Shown piece by piece: positions 25,986-36,136 of a stretch of 64,000 bases of DNA (positions are counted from its first letter, which is position 1; every line of letters starts with the position of its first letter). The notes beneath the pieces were generated by a model. The model was given only the letters and a program-made list of their open reading frames with translations, did no database searches and had not been told where the DNA came from. The position numbers and the translations under genes are program-made. The stretch covers positions 1,676,001 to 1,740,000 of the forward strand of contig CP136061.1 of assembly GCA_032622095.1 (NCBI GenBank), in the 5' to 3' direction. This DNA is from Siphonodentalium dalli (taxonomy: Eukaryota > Mollusca > Scaphopoda > Gadilida > Siphonodentaliidae).

Positions 25986-26630
25986 AATTGGATGTTTCCA
26001 TATTGGCCAAGGTCTGTCGTATTGGCCTGAGGCCGCAGGCCGAAGGCTAATACGACAGACCGAGGCCTCATAAATCGGTCAATGTGGAAACAACCAATTA
26101 ATAAGTATTTTATTAATTAGCAACATTGGCAATTGTTATTTCACATTTATTTATGACTCTTCAGTAAATGGAGGAAAATAAATATATAATAATAATAATA
26201 TATTAACATAGATATACACTATTGTGCGCTTTATTAAATTAACAATTATTCCTGCAATTTTTATTCTTGTGAACTTAGTGAATAACTTGAAGCGATTTCA
26301 CAGTACTGTCTGTTTCCACTGGGAATGATATTGATACGGATAGTAGTTCATCCACGTATATTTACTCCCAAAAAAAAACCAGTGACAGTCCGTAATTCAT
26401 CCGAAAGCAACTGTAATCTATCTTCCGTCGACCCAATATTCTTTGCCGATCGAGCTAATTACGTATGACGTCATTTACGTTACCTTCACTTATTGGCCTC
26501 GTTTTCTACTTATTGGCCGACTTTTTGTTACTTATTGGCCGCGTTTTTTACTTATTGGCCGACATTTTGTTACTTATGACGCGGGCAGCGTTCTACTTAT
26601 TGCGGCCGATAACCTGTAGCTAATTAATAA
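25983..26630. repeat. Fold-back/TATTGGCC element, copy 1
   Basis: Begins ATTAATTGGATGTTTCCATA with a palindrome around CCTGAGGCCGCAGGCCGAAG. Towards the right, ACTTATTGGCCGCGTTTT and ACTTATTGGCCGACTTTT alternate several times. Ends GTAGCTAATTAATAA. Near-identical layout at 59105-59716. Confidence 0.85.
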
Positions 26631-26755
26631 TAATTGAAATAAGCGTTTACAGATAGGAGTCTTCGACTCATGTTGATTATTTTATAACCAGGAAACCATA
26701 TATAACTTGTTATAGAGAGAGATATACCGTATTTGAGAGTTAGATGGCGGCTTAC

Positions 26756-26883
26756 GTGGTTGTCTCCAACTATAGCTGCAACGGTCACCGTGCATCCTAC
26801 CGCACCGACTGCCCCAACACGAGTGTAGGCTACTATTATCGGCGAGTACGCAGGCGCTATGGTCAACTGGTCGCTCTGGTACC
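26756..26883 (-). CDS. SLC17-like gene, exon for helix 10-11 (IAPAYSPI)
   Basis: A 128-base exon with acceptor TTTTCTTTGCAG and donor GTAAGC, entering in phase 1 as required and ending in phase 0. It reads GYQSDQLTIAPAYSPIIVAY followed by a Gly/Val-rich helix. This aligns with the family signature FNVNHLDIAPRYASILMG, but the conserved His and Asp are Gln and Thr here, an unusual change. Three partial copies of its first half lie upstream. The following C-terminal exon was not identified. Confidence 0.8.
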
Positions 26884-27260
26884 CTGCAAAGAAAACCATG
26901 CATGTATATGGTCCCCGTGGATCCTACCGTGACCCGAGTGTATATATGATACTATTATCGGCGAGTACGCAGGCGCTATGGTCAACTGGTCGCTCTGGTA
27001 TCCTGCAAAGAAAACCATGCATGTATATGGTCCCCGTGGATCCTACCGTGACCCGAGTGTATATATGATACTATTATCGGCGAGTACGCGGGCGCTATGG
27101 TCAACTGTTCGCTCTGGTACCCTGCACAGAAAACCATGCATGTATACGGTCCCCGTGGATCCTACCGTGACGCGAGTGTATATATGCTACTCTTATGGGC
27201 GAGTACGCGGGCGCTATGGACAACTGGTCGCTCTGGTAGCCTGGAAATAAAACCATACTA
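26830..27260 (-). repeat. 119-base tandem array duplicating an acceptor and the first half of an exon
   Basis: Acceptors with near-identical tails occur at 26883, 27002, 27121 and 27240, exactly 119 bases apart. Each is followed by the first ~53 bases of the IAPAYSPI exon. Only the copy at 26883 continues into the rest of the exon and its donor. Because 119 is not a multiple of three, use of an upstream acceptor with read-through meets a stop. A further degenerate trace lies near 27740. Confidence 0.8.
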
Positions 27261-28135
27261 GTAGTAACCCCGTCTGGTGTTTACCTAACCGAAGCTAGTC
27301 GTATCCCATGAGGCCGACGGTATGTAATATCCAGTACAACGTTAACAGACACGGGGTGACGATTTTATATATTTACCTTAACAGTATATTCAAATCAACA
27401 TATCCGTTCTTTCCCCCATAGAAATTAATAGGGAAATTTGAACCTAATATTCCGAGCAGCTACACGATTCGGAAAACGATTCTGTGTGTGTTTCAGGATC
27501 TCAAAAAAACAAAAAAACAACAGACGACATTTAGTAATTTACTTCCACGTTGTGACGTAATATAAGCGACACTATAATATTCCGGAATCGAGGCAGCTAC
27601 GCAATACGGAAAAAATTATGTGTGTTTCCCAGAAATATCATGAGGGTTCGATGTTGACCACACAATCCGGATTTATCTTGTGTAGCTATCGACCAATCAA
27701 ATTGAAGATAGCACATTCGTCAATAGATAAATGTAAATACGGCCCCGTGGATCCTAACCAGACCCGAGTGTGGTTTGAACATATTTATTTGCTCATACGT
27801 ATATACTTGAGCAACAAACACAGGGTCGGGAGGAATGAAAACATAGCATCAATGTGTCACACTAACCCATTATATACTAAATGGATTCCAATATTCAGTT
27901 ATGAAAGTTACATTGGAATGGTCTCTTATTCATTTGGAGGGGTGCTCAGCTAATATAAGCAGATGATAGACAGACGGACACAATAAAAGTGAAGAAGGAT
28001 TGATATTACTTGGTCGGAAATGCTCAGATAAGTAATTTAACAACTATGGTAATTTGTTGAACTAATTATCTGATCAAGTCCTAAGGGAACTACACATCAA
28101 TGAGTATTTAGTAGAAGAAAGTGTTAAACTAATAC
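27261..28135. other. Intron sequence, no exon seen
   Basis: Lies between two transporter exons. Contains a diverged trace of the 119-base unit near 27740 (CCCCGTGGATCCTA) and CGATTCGGAAAACGATT-like duplicates near 27465 and 27600. Confidence 0.6.
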
Positions 28136-28432
28136 CTGCCACAATAAGACCGCTGAATCCGACGCCGACCGAAAGAAAAACGAACGCCAGCCGCCACTCA
28201 TTACTCTCGACAAAATACAGCGCCATCATGAATATAGCCTCGATTCCAAAACCTACAAAATACAACGCCATCATGAATATAGCCTCGATTCCAAAACCTA
28301 CAAAATACAACGCCATCATGAATATAGCCTCGATTCCAAAACCTACAAAATACAACGCCATCATGAATATAGCCTCGATTCCAAAACCTACAAAATACAA
28401 CGCCATCATGAATATAGCCTCGATTCCAAAAC
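28136..28432 (-). CDS. SLC17-like gene, exon for helices 9-10 with five tandem acceptors
   Basis: The donor GTATTA follows GLIVAG. The normal family length is obtained when the 3'-most acceptor is used (exon 28136-28252, 117 bases): FGIEAIFMMALYFV, then ESNEWRLAFVFLSVGVGFSG. A 45-base unit spanning intron end and exon start is repeated upstream, giving equivalent TTTTGTAG or TTCTGTAG acceptors at 28252, 28297, 28342, 28387 and 28432. Forty-five bases is 15 codons, and the unit is open throughout, so every acceptor keeps frame and each step upstream adds 15 residues (MMALYFVGFGIEAIF) to a membrane segment. The 5'-most acceptor has the best pyrimidine tract. Which one is used cannot be read from DNA alone. 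Confidence 0.8.
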
Positions 28433-28437
28433 CTACA
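28208..28437 (-). repeat. 45-base tandem repeat across a 3' splice site, about five copies
   Basis: Near-identical 45-base units starting at each TTGTAG acceptor. More diverged, longer copies (about 120 bases) of the same intron tail continue to about 28680, with further TTTCTAG or TTTGTAG sites. The repeat reads open on both strands, producing artefactual long ORFs. Confidence 0.85.
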
Positions 28438-28924
28438 GAAAACCGAAGTATAACGCAGTCATAAAGCTAGCAATATTACCAAAACCTACAAAGAATCTAC
28501 ATATGTCGTTATTAATACACCAAACATCTACATAAAATCGAAGTATATTGCATCCATAGCCTCAATCACAAAACCTACAGAAAATCAAATTGTAACGCAG
28601 TTATAAACCTAGCAATATTCTCAAAACCTAGAAAGAATCTACATATATCGTTATTAATATTAAAAATCTACAGCGCCGCAGAAATTTGATTTACCTGTTA
28701 GCTGAATGAATGAGTGAGTTAGAATGAGTTATTGCACGTGACCAGTTCAATTCAGTGATTATTCTGTTTATTATATTCTACTATAAATATCCCATTTACC
28801 AGAAATCCGAATAATACCGCTCTTATAGCGACAATACATTTCGATATGAATACATAACGCACTAGTTAAAGTGACATAATTTACTAGTGAAATTATCGTC
28901 ACATAGGAATATAATAATGTTAAA

Positions 28925-29379
28925 TTAACCCTTTCAGTGCCAGGGGCCGATCTCATCAACCCTAATTTACGGTCTGTAAAATCGGCCCTAAATATTGTTT
29001 TTTTGATTTTTTTGGGTTGAATTTGTTTTGGGTATGCTTAAGCATGCTATAACGAATTTAAAAACAAACTGGATAAAACCTTAGGGGCATGTTATAACTC
29101 AAAAACTATCACCAAGTATTCATAGTGATAAGTTTGATGCCCATGAAAAGATTCCCTGGCACTAAACCTACAAAATAAGTCTGTTAAAGAATATAAGAAA
29201 AAATTATTAAAATTGTAAAAAATTGTAAAAAATAATATCAAATGATGAAAAATTGTTAGGCCAATGCATTCTCTTATATATGCGAGGCGACTTATGGTCG
29301 ACTCGCATATATAAGAGAATGCATTGGCACAGGGTATATGGGTTGATACACAAATCGGACCTGGCACTGAAAGGGTTAA
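28925..29379. repeat. TIR element with a single hairpin
   Basis: Perfect 20-base inverted ends, TTAACCCTTTCAGTGCCAGG and its complement, enclose one hairpin (29260-29328) identical in core to the other family members. It lies in the same intron as the Gypsy element. Confidence 0.85.
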
Positions 29380-29559
29380 AGCTCCACTTAATTTTCGAAC
29401 CCGCAGATCACATATATAACATATATGCTATATTATATACCATTTGACAGAGGAAGCTCAAAAACATTGTATTATCCGGTGTAATAAACTGTGAAAATTT
29501 TGTTAAGTTACCGACGTGTTTTGTGCTTAAGTTTCATCTGGATTGTAGTTCAATGTGAA

Positions 29560-29616
29560 TTATTTTCAATGGAGGGGGAATAAATCTATATTTTAAAGAT
29601 AGAGTTAGTCCCCTTC
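29560..29616. repeat. Left half of a small palindromic element split by the Gypsy insertion
   Basis: TTATTTTCAATGGAGGGGGA at 29560 is answered by its inverted copy ending at 34070, just outside the right target-site duplication. Removing the Gypsy element and one CCTTC would leave a fold-back element of about 70 bases, so the retrotransposon landed in its right arm. Confidence 0.6.
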
Positions 29617-29718
29617 TGTTTTATTACTACCAAGCCAAGACGAAATACACAATGAAAGTCCTGGTTCCTGATAACAGGAACGCATATTGGTCGTTACAGA
29701 ATATACGACCACAACACA
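29617..29718 (-). repeat. 3' LTR of the Gypsy element
   Basis: 102 bases, identical to the 5' LTR. The bases just before it in element orientation (29719-29738) form a purine-rich tract, GAGGAAAGGGAAGAGATGA, the expected plus-strand primer. Confidence 0.9.
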
Positions 29719-29786
29719 TCATCTCTTCCCTTTCCTCGGAAAGTTGAAAACTAAACATAAAACAATGTCACCAAACATCTCTTTCC

Positions 29787-31031
29787 TTAAATTTCCTCAA
29801 TCAACCGTCTCGGACGACGGCATTGTCGCATTGGTCTTCTCACGCTTTCTGTGACGGGATGTGAGTTGATCTCCTGAGATCCGGCGACTGTTTCGTTTAT
29901 AGGTTTGGGAACTGTAAACCTTTTCCGAATGAACCGTCTGTTGCGTCGCCACACACGCCCGGACGCCAGCTTCACTAAATAATCTCGGTTGTTACCAATC
30001 TGAACAACTGTGCCGTAGTTATTCCACAACTTAGTTTTATGGCATTGGACAGCTACCTTAGCTCCAATTGTTAACTCGGGTAGATAACGAGCTGTTGCAT
30101 TGTAGTGGCGTTCTAGTTTCTCCCGAATAATCGATGCTTTCTCATCAGCATCCTTGATGGCCACTTGCCATTCCGGTGCAAACGCACGCTTGTGTATAGG
30201 GAGGGTGTCTCGTGCAGGGTGTCCGTATACAACTTGGGCTGGAGACAAACCATCACTTCTTGGCGTGTTTCTCCATTGTAGTAGCCCTTTCCGCCACATA
30301 TCCATATCAATCCCCCCGTCCCGACCTATGGATGTTTTTATGAGATGTTTCATACCCTTGACGCTCGCCTCGGCATGTGAATTGGATTGGGGATAATGTG
30401 GGGATGAAGTCACCTGTCGCACTCCCCATTCCTTCAAAAACTCTTGGAAAATACAGGAAGTGTATTGTGGTCCGTTATCAGTATAGAGAATCGTAGGGAT
30501 AGCTGTGTCCGTGAATGTCTTTTTAAAGCATTCAACAAGCTTAACCGACGTGGAGTCTTTTCCCATACTATATATCGATGGCCATCCTGATTTAATGTCG
30601 GTAATAACTAAATAGTTACTCCCATTTGATACGAAGAGATCAGAGCAGACATGTTCGAACACACGGTCGGGAAGTTGATGACACAATATCGGCTCTTTGC
30701 ATTGTGACGGTAGACGCTCGCTACACGGTCTACATGAACGAACAATCCTTTCAATGTCCTGGTCTATTGCTGGCCAATATACAACAAGTCGAGCTCTTCG
30801 TTTGGTTCGCTCCATTCCCTGGTGGCTAGAATGTAATTTAGAAAGAATGTCCCTTCGCATTACCTTTGGAATAAGCAACCGACAACCGCACACTATGTAG
30901 CCGTTATCAACGGTAAGGCGATCGCGGACGGCCCAGTATTGTCGAATCGGAAGCGGCAGGTCCTTCTTTTCATTGGGGAATCCATTTTCTATAGTATTCT
31001 TGAGCTCAATATATTCTGAGTCGTCACTGGA
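29787..31031 (-). CDS. Gypsy integrase
   Basis: The frame is open from about 31031, where homology resumes after a frame change; the first plausible start signal is only near 30893. Counting from 30893, the zinc domain is H21-H24-C54-C57 and the catalytic triad is D85, D139 and E175, with 35 residues between the last two (DD35E). The C-terminal region is basic and ends RRPRRLIEEI, with no chromodomain seen. It ends 68 bases before the 3' LTR, so it is the last product of the element. Confidence 0.88.
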   Translation of the reverse strand, partial: SSDDSEYIELKNTIENGFPNEKKDLPLPIRQYWAVRDRLTVDNGYIVCGCRLLIPKVMRRDILSKLHSSHQGMERTKRRARLVVYWPAIDQDIERIVRSCRPCSERLPSQCKEPILCHQLPDRVFEHVCSDLFVSNGSNYLVITDIKSGWPSIYSMGKDSTSVKLVECFKKTFTDTAIPTILYTDNGPQYTSCIFQEFLKEWGVRQVTSSPHYPQSNSHAEASVKGMKHLIKTSIGRDGGIDMDMWRKGLLQWRNTPRSDGLSPAQVVYGHPARDTLPIHKRAFAPEWQVAIKDADEKASIIREKLERHYNATARYLPELTIGAKVAVQCHKTKLWNNYGTVVQIGNNRDYLVKLASGRVWRRNRRFIRKRFTVPKPINETVAGSQEINSHPVTESVRRPMRQCRRPRRLIEEI

Positions 31032-31543
31032 GGTTCGTTGTACATTTCCAGGTGCAGGTCCTCTTCATATTGATCGTTCAATAGTGGGTTCGCTACGATC
31101 GACCGTAAACTATATTCGACTTCCTGCTCTAACATCTGGTCATCATTATCAGGGGTATGTATTGGGTGACGACTGAGTGCATCTGCGGCAGCTAACTTGG
31201 TGCCAGGTAACCACGTAGCTTGGAACTGATAACGCATGAGCTTCATACGCAGTCGTTGCAGTCTGGGATTGTCAATTTCATTCAAACAATAGCTGTTGAA
31301 TATTGGTAGAAGCGGTCTATGATCAGTCACGATTTCAAATTTCGGCAGTCCCTCTAAGAAAATTCTACATTTCTGCACTGCCCACACGGCTGCCAACATT
31401 TCCAGTTCGATCATGGCATACCGCGTCTCCGCTTCCGATAAAAATCTGGAGCCTGCTTGGACAATGTGCCATGTTTTATTCTCCGTGTCCTGCTGTAGGA
31501 GTAAGAAACCGAGTCCATTTAATCTGCTTTCATCAGCATGCAT
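30989..31543 (-). pseudogene. Gypsy RNase H and linker, displaced by a frame change
   Basis: 185 codons continuing the polyprotein after a -1-type frame change in the overlap 31519-31559. It shows the Ty3-type RNase H pattern: HADESRLNGLGFLLLQQ at the start, AETRYAMIELEMLAAVWA, TDHRPLL, and ADALSRHP at the end. The initiator seen (ATG 31543) is unlikely to be natural. A second -1-type change near 31031-31050 moves the homology into the integrase frame. Confidence 0.85.
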
Positions 31544-33882
31544 GATGTTGGCTTCTTAGGATCATAATAAGATAGTATTGGTGCAGAAGATAAAAAATGC
31601 TTAGCGTTCGAGAAAGCTTCCTGGTGATTTGAATCCCAAACGAACTCATTGCTTGATTTTAGAAGAGGTCGCAACGGGTCCAAATACTTTGATATTTTAT
31701 TAGTGAAACCAGCCAATTGGTTCGCTAATCCAAAAAATGACCTCAAATCAGTCACATTTCTTGGCACCGGAAACTCTCGTATAGCCCCTGTGATATCAGG
31801 ATTTATGGTATATCCTTTCTCATTCACAATATAACCACAGAACAGCACTTCTGGAGAGCCAACAACAAACTTGTCAGGATTCAAAGAAATACCCCTTTCT
31901 TCGCATCGGGTTAGAATCTGACGAACATGATCAATATGAGAATCCAATGAATTGTCGTATGCCACCATATCATCAACAATCTTTCTTTGCCTGGGAATGT
32001 CAGAAAGTGCTTCATCCATTCTCCTGTTATAGTGCTCCGATATTGAGCAAATTCCGAATGGAGCTCGCAGGAACATGAATCTACCAAAAGGTGTCAAAAA
32101 TGTTGTTAGTTTCTGACTTTCGCTTTGCAAAGGACACTGCCAGTATCCGCTCAAGCAATCAAACGAAGCAAAAAAGCGGGCGTTGGTTGCTGCCATATCT
32201 GCAACAGCTTCCTGTGGTGACAGTGACTGATACCTTTCACGTTTCACGAATTGGTTTAACTTCGTGAAATCAACACAAAGTCGTATGTCGTCAGAATTCT
32301 TCTTTGGTGCCACCACTATTGGGGCACACCACTCAGTAGGTTCAGTTACAGGTTGAATTATTCCGTTCTGAACCATGGATTCTAATTTATGTTGGAGCTT
32401 ATCACGATATGCATATGGAACTGTGCGAGGCGCTTTAATACAGAATGGTGTGTTATCGTCCCTCAGTATAATTCTGAATTCCTCATTTGTCATAGTGCGC
32501 ACATTTCCATCGAAAACAGTGGGAAATTCTTTAATAAAACGCTCCCGTAAAGATGATTCAAGCTTGGTCGCATGCATGTGGTCTGATGTTAGTTCCATTT
32601 CGTCACGCTCATTTCCTAATCCCGATTCCTCCTTTATGTAGTCTGTTTCAGCGTCAGATACGGGGATCTTGGTATCTCTCTGTTTAGGATAATCTTGAGG
32701 AATGATACCAAGGTCTCGTGATACTACCCATGACATATAAAAACCTGTCGTCCCTCGTAGCACGTGTATGGTCTCTTGTACGCAATATGAACCACATCTC
32801 AATTCCGCATCAAATTCACCCAACTGTTCTATCTCTCGGTTATCAGCTGCACGAAGCAGAGAAGTAGACGGACGCAAATTCGTAGGGTCAATGTCCAATT
32901 GTTCCAAGATATCTAAACCACATGCTGATCCTTCAGCGCCTGTGTCTGGTACTCCACGAACCATAGCGCCATTAGCTATTTTACCCCCAATAGAAACGCT
33001 CACAGTGGGGGCACGTCTCTTGGAAATAGGAGCAAGCAAGGGTCCAAAATGTACGACAGAGACTTGTTGAGATGCACCTTTACCTTTGCAAAACTTCGAT
33101 TTGGCCCAGTGGCCTTTGCGTAAACACACAGCACAATTTGTGTTATATTCTGGGCAACGTTCCTTTACGGTATGTGGTTTCAAGCATTTTTCACACAATT
33201 CAATGTTGCTTCTATCAACATATGGGCCTTTATTTTTCTGGTTACGATTGTGCTTATACTGTGAAACTGCACAAATGTCACGAGAGTCGCCAGCTATTTC
33301 TTGTCGATGCCGCTTCGCAGCTTCTTCTGCTCGGCATATCTCAATCGCACGCATGAGGTTTAATTCTATTTCTCCAAGTAAATGTTCAATTGTATCGGAG
33401 TCTCTGATACCTGTCACGATTCTGTCACGGATCAATGTCTCACCACAGTTATCACAAAAGTCACATGTTTTTGCCAATTCTCGAAAGTCTGTCAAATAGT
33501 CATCAAACTGTTCGCCTTCCTGCTGGCTTCTCAAATTGAAATTCCTTCGTTCTATGACTATGTTCAGCTGGCCATGAACATGTGCTTTCAATGCAGATAT
33601 TATCTCAGTTGGTTTGTTCTGCTTATCAGCTGGCAAATTTAAGTTCATTACAACTTTAAGAGTCTCGTTAGACACACATGACCTGAAAATAGCCATCTGC
33701 ATTTCATCGGGCTGTTGATACAGGTTTGATAACTTGCAATAATCGTCCCATCGTTGTTTCCAAATGGTGAAACTCTCACCGCGATCGATGGTGATGTCCA
33801 GCTTTTGAGGCATGAGCGGCGATGTGGCATAATTAAATGCGACGACCTGTGCAGGTTGATTTGGATCAGCTTGCTCTGCCAT
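31519..33882 (-). CDS. Gypsy Gag-protease-reverse transcriptase
   Basis: 787 codons from ATG at 33882, 70 bases inside the 5' LTR. Residues 1-200 are gag-like. Two zinc knuckles follow: C230-C233-H237-C243 and C250-C253-H258-C265. A retropepsin active site lies at D313-T314-G315-A316. The reverse transcriptase spans about residues 440-760, with LCVDFTKLN near 536 and the catalytic pair in IVDDMV (D637, D638). The frame ends just at the start of the RNase H domain, where the homology continues in another frame, so Gag and Pol share one ORF here and the end is a frame break rather than a natural terminus. Confidence 0.9.
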   Translation of the reverse strand: MAEQADPNQPAQVVAFNYATSPLMPQKLDITIDRGESFTIWKQRWDDYCKLSNLYQQPDEMQMAIFRSCVSNETLKVVMNLNLPADKQNKPTEIISALKAHVHGQLNIVIERRNFNLRSQQEGEQFDDYLTDFRELAKTCDFCDNCGETLIRDRIVTGIRDSDTIEHLLGEIELNLMRAIEICRAEEAAKRHRQEIAGDSRDICAVSQYKHNRNQKNKGPYVDRSNIELCEKCLKPHTVKERCPEYNTNCAVCLRKGHWAKSKFCKGKGASQQVSVVHFGPLLAPISKRRAPTVSVSIGGKIANGAMVRGVPDTGAEGSACGLDILEQLDIDPTNLRPSTSLLRAADNREIEQLGEFDAELRCGSYCVQETIHVLRGTTGFYMSWVVSRDLGIIPQDYPKQRDTKIPVSDAETDYIKEESGLGNERDEMELTSDHMHATKLESSLRERFIKEFPTVFDGNVRTMTNEEFRIILRDDNTPFCIKAPRTVPYAYRDKLQHKLESMVQNGIIQPVTEPTEWCAPIVVAPKKNSDDIRLCVDFTKLNQFVKRERYQSLSPQEAVADMAATNARFFASFDCLSGYWQCPLQSESQKLTTFLTPFGRFMFLRAPFGICSISEHYNRRMDEALSDIPRQRKIVDDMVAYDNSLDSHIDHVRQILTRCEERGISLNPDKFVVGSPEVLFCGYIVNEKGYTINPDITGAIREFPVPRNVTDLRSFFGLANQLAGFTNKISKYLDPLRPLLKSSNEFVWDSNHQEAFSNAKHFLSSAPILSYYDPKKPTSCMLMKAD

Positions 33883-33951
33883 GTTTATATACTAGATCAT
33901 ATACTAGACGACGATTAAATGTTCTTTAAGATCAAACTGTCGACGACGCCA

Positions 33952-34053
33952 TGTTTTATTACTACCAAGCCAAGACGAAATACACAATGAAAGTCCTGGT
34001 TCCTGATAACAGGAACGCATATTGGTCGTTACAGAATATACGACCACAACACA
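33952..34053 (-). repeat. 5' LTR of the Gypsy element
   Basis: 102 bases, TG...CA in element orientation, identical by eye to the 3' copy. Immediately inside it, element sequence starts TGGCGTCGTCGACAG, the position and TGG start expected of a tRNA primer binding site; the priming tRNA was not identified. Confidence 0.9.
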
Positions 34054-34691
34054 CCTTCCATTGAAAATAAATTTTTAGTTTGAATTCTGTTGCTTTCTGG
34101 GAGACATAACGGAGGAATCTTTTTATTATTTCAGCTGTTTTCTATTTCTCCATGGGCATCTTCTGAGACTCAGACGTTTCAAATGGTTATGAATTATAGA
34201 ATTTTAATCATATTTTATGGCATAGATTATTATTAATACCGTATACCAAGGTTTTACATGTACATGTACATTTCAAACATGTACATCTAAAAAAAATTGT
34301 CAGTTTTATGAAATCGATGGAGGAAAGTTCACACATACATGTATGGTTGATTGCAATGTAAAATAGCTACATTGCACATAGAACCAATATATACATCGTA
34401 CATGTTGGCGCGGTCCGAAATCGACACAAGCGCCAAAATGTGCACCATAATGTCGCACGTTTTGGCTCTTCTGGCGTTTTCGATGCTTTCGCTAGAAGCG
34501 CCATTATGATAATGTTTTGGCCCTAATAGTATTCCATACTTCGCCGATCAGTCCTGTTAACATATCGATATTATATCGGGAGATGGTAAATCGGACGGAT
34601 TCTCATCGTGCTCACCTCGTCTCTTCTATCGTACTATGACGTATAGCTGATGCGTGAATCTAACCAGTCCTGATATTTGAAGTTTTCTTAC

Positions 34692-34778
34692 CAAGAGAGT
34701 TTGCCATCTTTCTCGCTACAGTTAGAGTAAGCCGCTTGGATTGAATCGCTGCATCGACAATAAACCCAGAGGTCATAG
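34692..34778 (-). CDS. SLC17-like gene, exon between helices 8 and 9
   Basis: An 87-base exon, phase 1 on both sides, with acceptor GGGCAGCACAG and donor GTAAGA. It encodes AMTSGFIVDAAIQSKRLTLT and then VARKMANSLG, matching the SLC17 segment G-Q-I-A-D-L-S-K-LSTTTVRKIMNCGG. An upstream AG five bases away would give a stop codon and is rejected. Downstream, the intron to the next exon carries the complete Gypsy insertion. Confidence 0.85.
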
Positions 34779-36136
34779 CTGTGCTGCCCATAAGAAAATG
34801 TGGCACACACCCCAACAGCCCAATCTGCAAAAAATTAAGTATAGAGACGCGGATAGACTGTCTTCGTTAGGGGGGTGTATCCACATTGAATTTCCACCTG
34901 CACCCCCTGAAACAGACCAAACACCCCTTGTTCGCAAAATACCATTTACACCCCTTCCTTGTGTTGGACCTTTCCAACTGGTACATCAAACTTTTCAACA
35001 GTTTGAAATTTCCGACGAGACACCCCTAATGTTGAAATTTTCAGAAAAACATTGGACACAAAGTAGAAAAATATGATGATGTTTGTCTAAAAAGAATATA
35101 TTCCCCACTAATATATGGTTGGAAAATCAAACAATGAGAATAATTTCAACATATATGTAAAACCATCATCATGTATTACATTCCATGATCAATATACATA
35201 CATGTCATCAAAAACATCAATACTTATATAAACAGACTATATACCATTGACATCATGTAAGTTTTTGCACCAGAAACGAACTAACGGTGATCCTGAATTT
35301 TCTTCAGTGTAAAACGTTAAAAAGAAATAAATGTAAAATATTCCCGACATGATAAATTAGGGAGAGCCACGTCAATTGTGCTGAAAGTTTAAACATGTGG
35401 AGTCACGGGGGGCACACTGAAGTTGAGTCCGAGAAAGTTACTAGTACATTGTTTTGAGTACAGTTCGTTGAAAGATGTTCACTATATCATCAACACAGAT
35501 GACAATATTCAGTGCTTTACATAAAATTCGGCGATTGTGAACGTGTAGTCCTTAGTTACCATTCCACGAAAACAACATTAGTCTAATGAATAAGACTCAA
35601 CGGCGAAACGGTGAAATGCGATAAACTAGTTGATGATAAAGGAATGAGCTACATGACTACCCCCTTATTAACACCTTTTCAGCTTCATACGTATCACATG
35701 ACAGTGATCACTGGAAGATATAATAGGACAACTAGTAGCATTTCTTTCCATTCGGAGTTAGTCACCGAAGACCGCAAATTCGGTAGTGAAGTGAAGGCAA
35801 CACAGCGTTAGAATTTCTATCGACCCTGAGCATGTTGATGCAATATATGTTATAAATGGCTTTTAAGTGTTTGAAATTCACACCAGCAAGTATGGGTAAA
35901 GAATAGATATAATGTGTTTATTTCCGGCTTCCGTTCGATCGTTGTCAATTTCGACAAATGTTTTTCAATGATTTTATTTAGCAAAATACAAACAAGATAG
36001 AAACTAAAGTTTCGTTGGCGTTATCAAGATAATTATAAACAGCGAAATGATAAAGTATGTTGTTCGCCATCTGACAAGTACGCCCAAACTTCTATTACAG
36101 TAACCTCCCTCCAAATGAACTATAGACCATTTAAAC
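34779..36136. other. Intron sequence, no exon seen
   Basis: Between two transporter exons. Short frames only; a plus-strand frame at 34741-35076 is partly antisense to an exon. Confidence 0.6.

Larger units (their letters stand above)
29617..34053 (-). mobile_element. Ty3/Gypsy LTR retrotransposon, Mag-like, short LTRs
   Basis: A complete 4437-base element read on the minus strand: 5' LTR (33952-34053), gag-protease-reverse transcriptase, RNase H, integrase, purine tract, 3' LTR (29617-29718). The order PR-RT-RH-IN is that of Ty3/Gypsy. The two 102-base LTRs look identical base for base, begin TG and end CA, and are flanked by the direct repeat CCTTC (29612-29616 and 34054-34058). This says the insertion is recent. 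Very short LTRs and the two-knuckle gag recall the Mag lineage; that assignment is inference. The coding region changes frame twice, so this copy may not be autonomous. Confidence 0.95.

Noticed and set aside
26744-27250. Plus-strand repeated open frames (MVNWSLWYPAKK type)
   Set aside because: They are antisense to the transporter exon and its 119-base repeats; the minus strand has matching family motifs and splice sites.
28228-28464. Plus-strand frame with MNIASIPKPTKYNAI repeats
   Set aside because: Antisense of the 45-base repeat; the minus strand encodes the transporter segment.
33086-33499. 137-codon plus-strand frame
   Set aside because: Antisense shadow of the Gypsy Gag-Pol frame.
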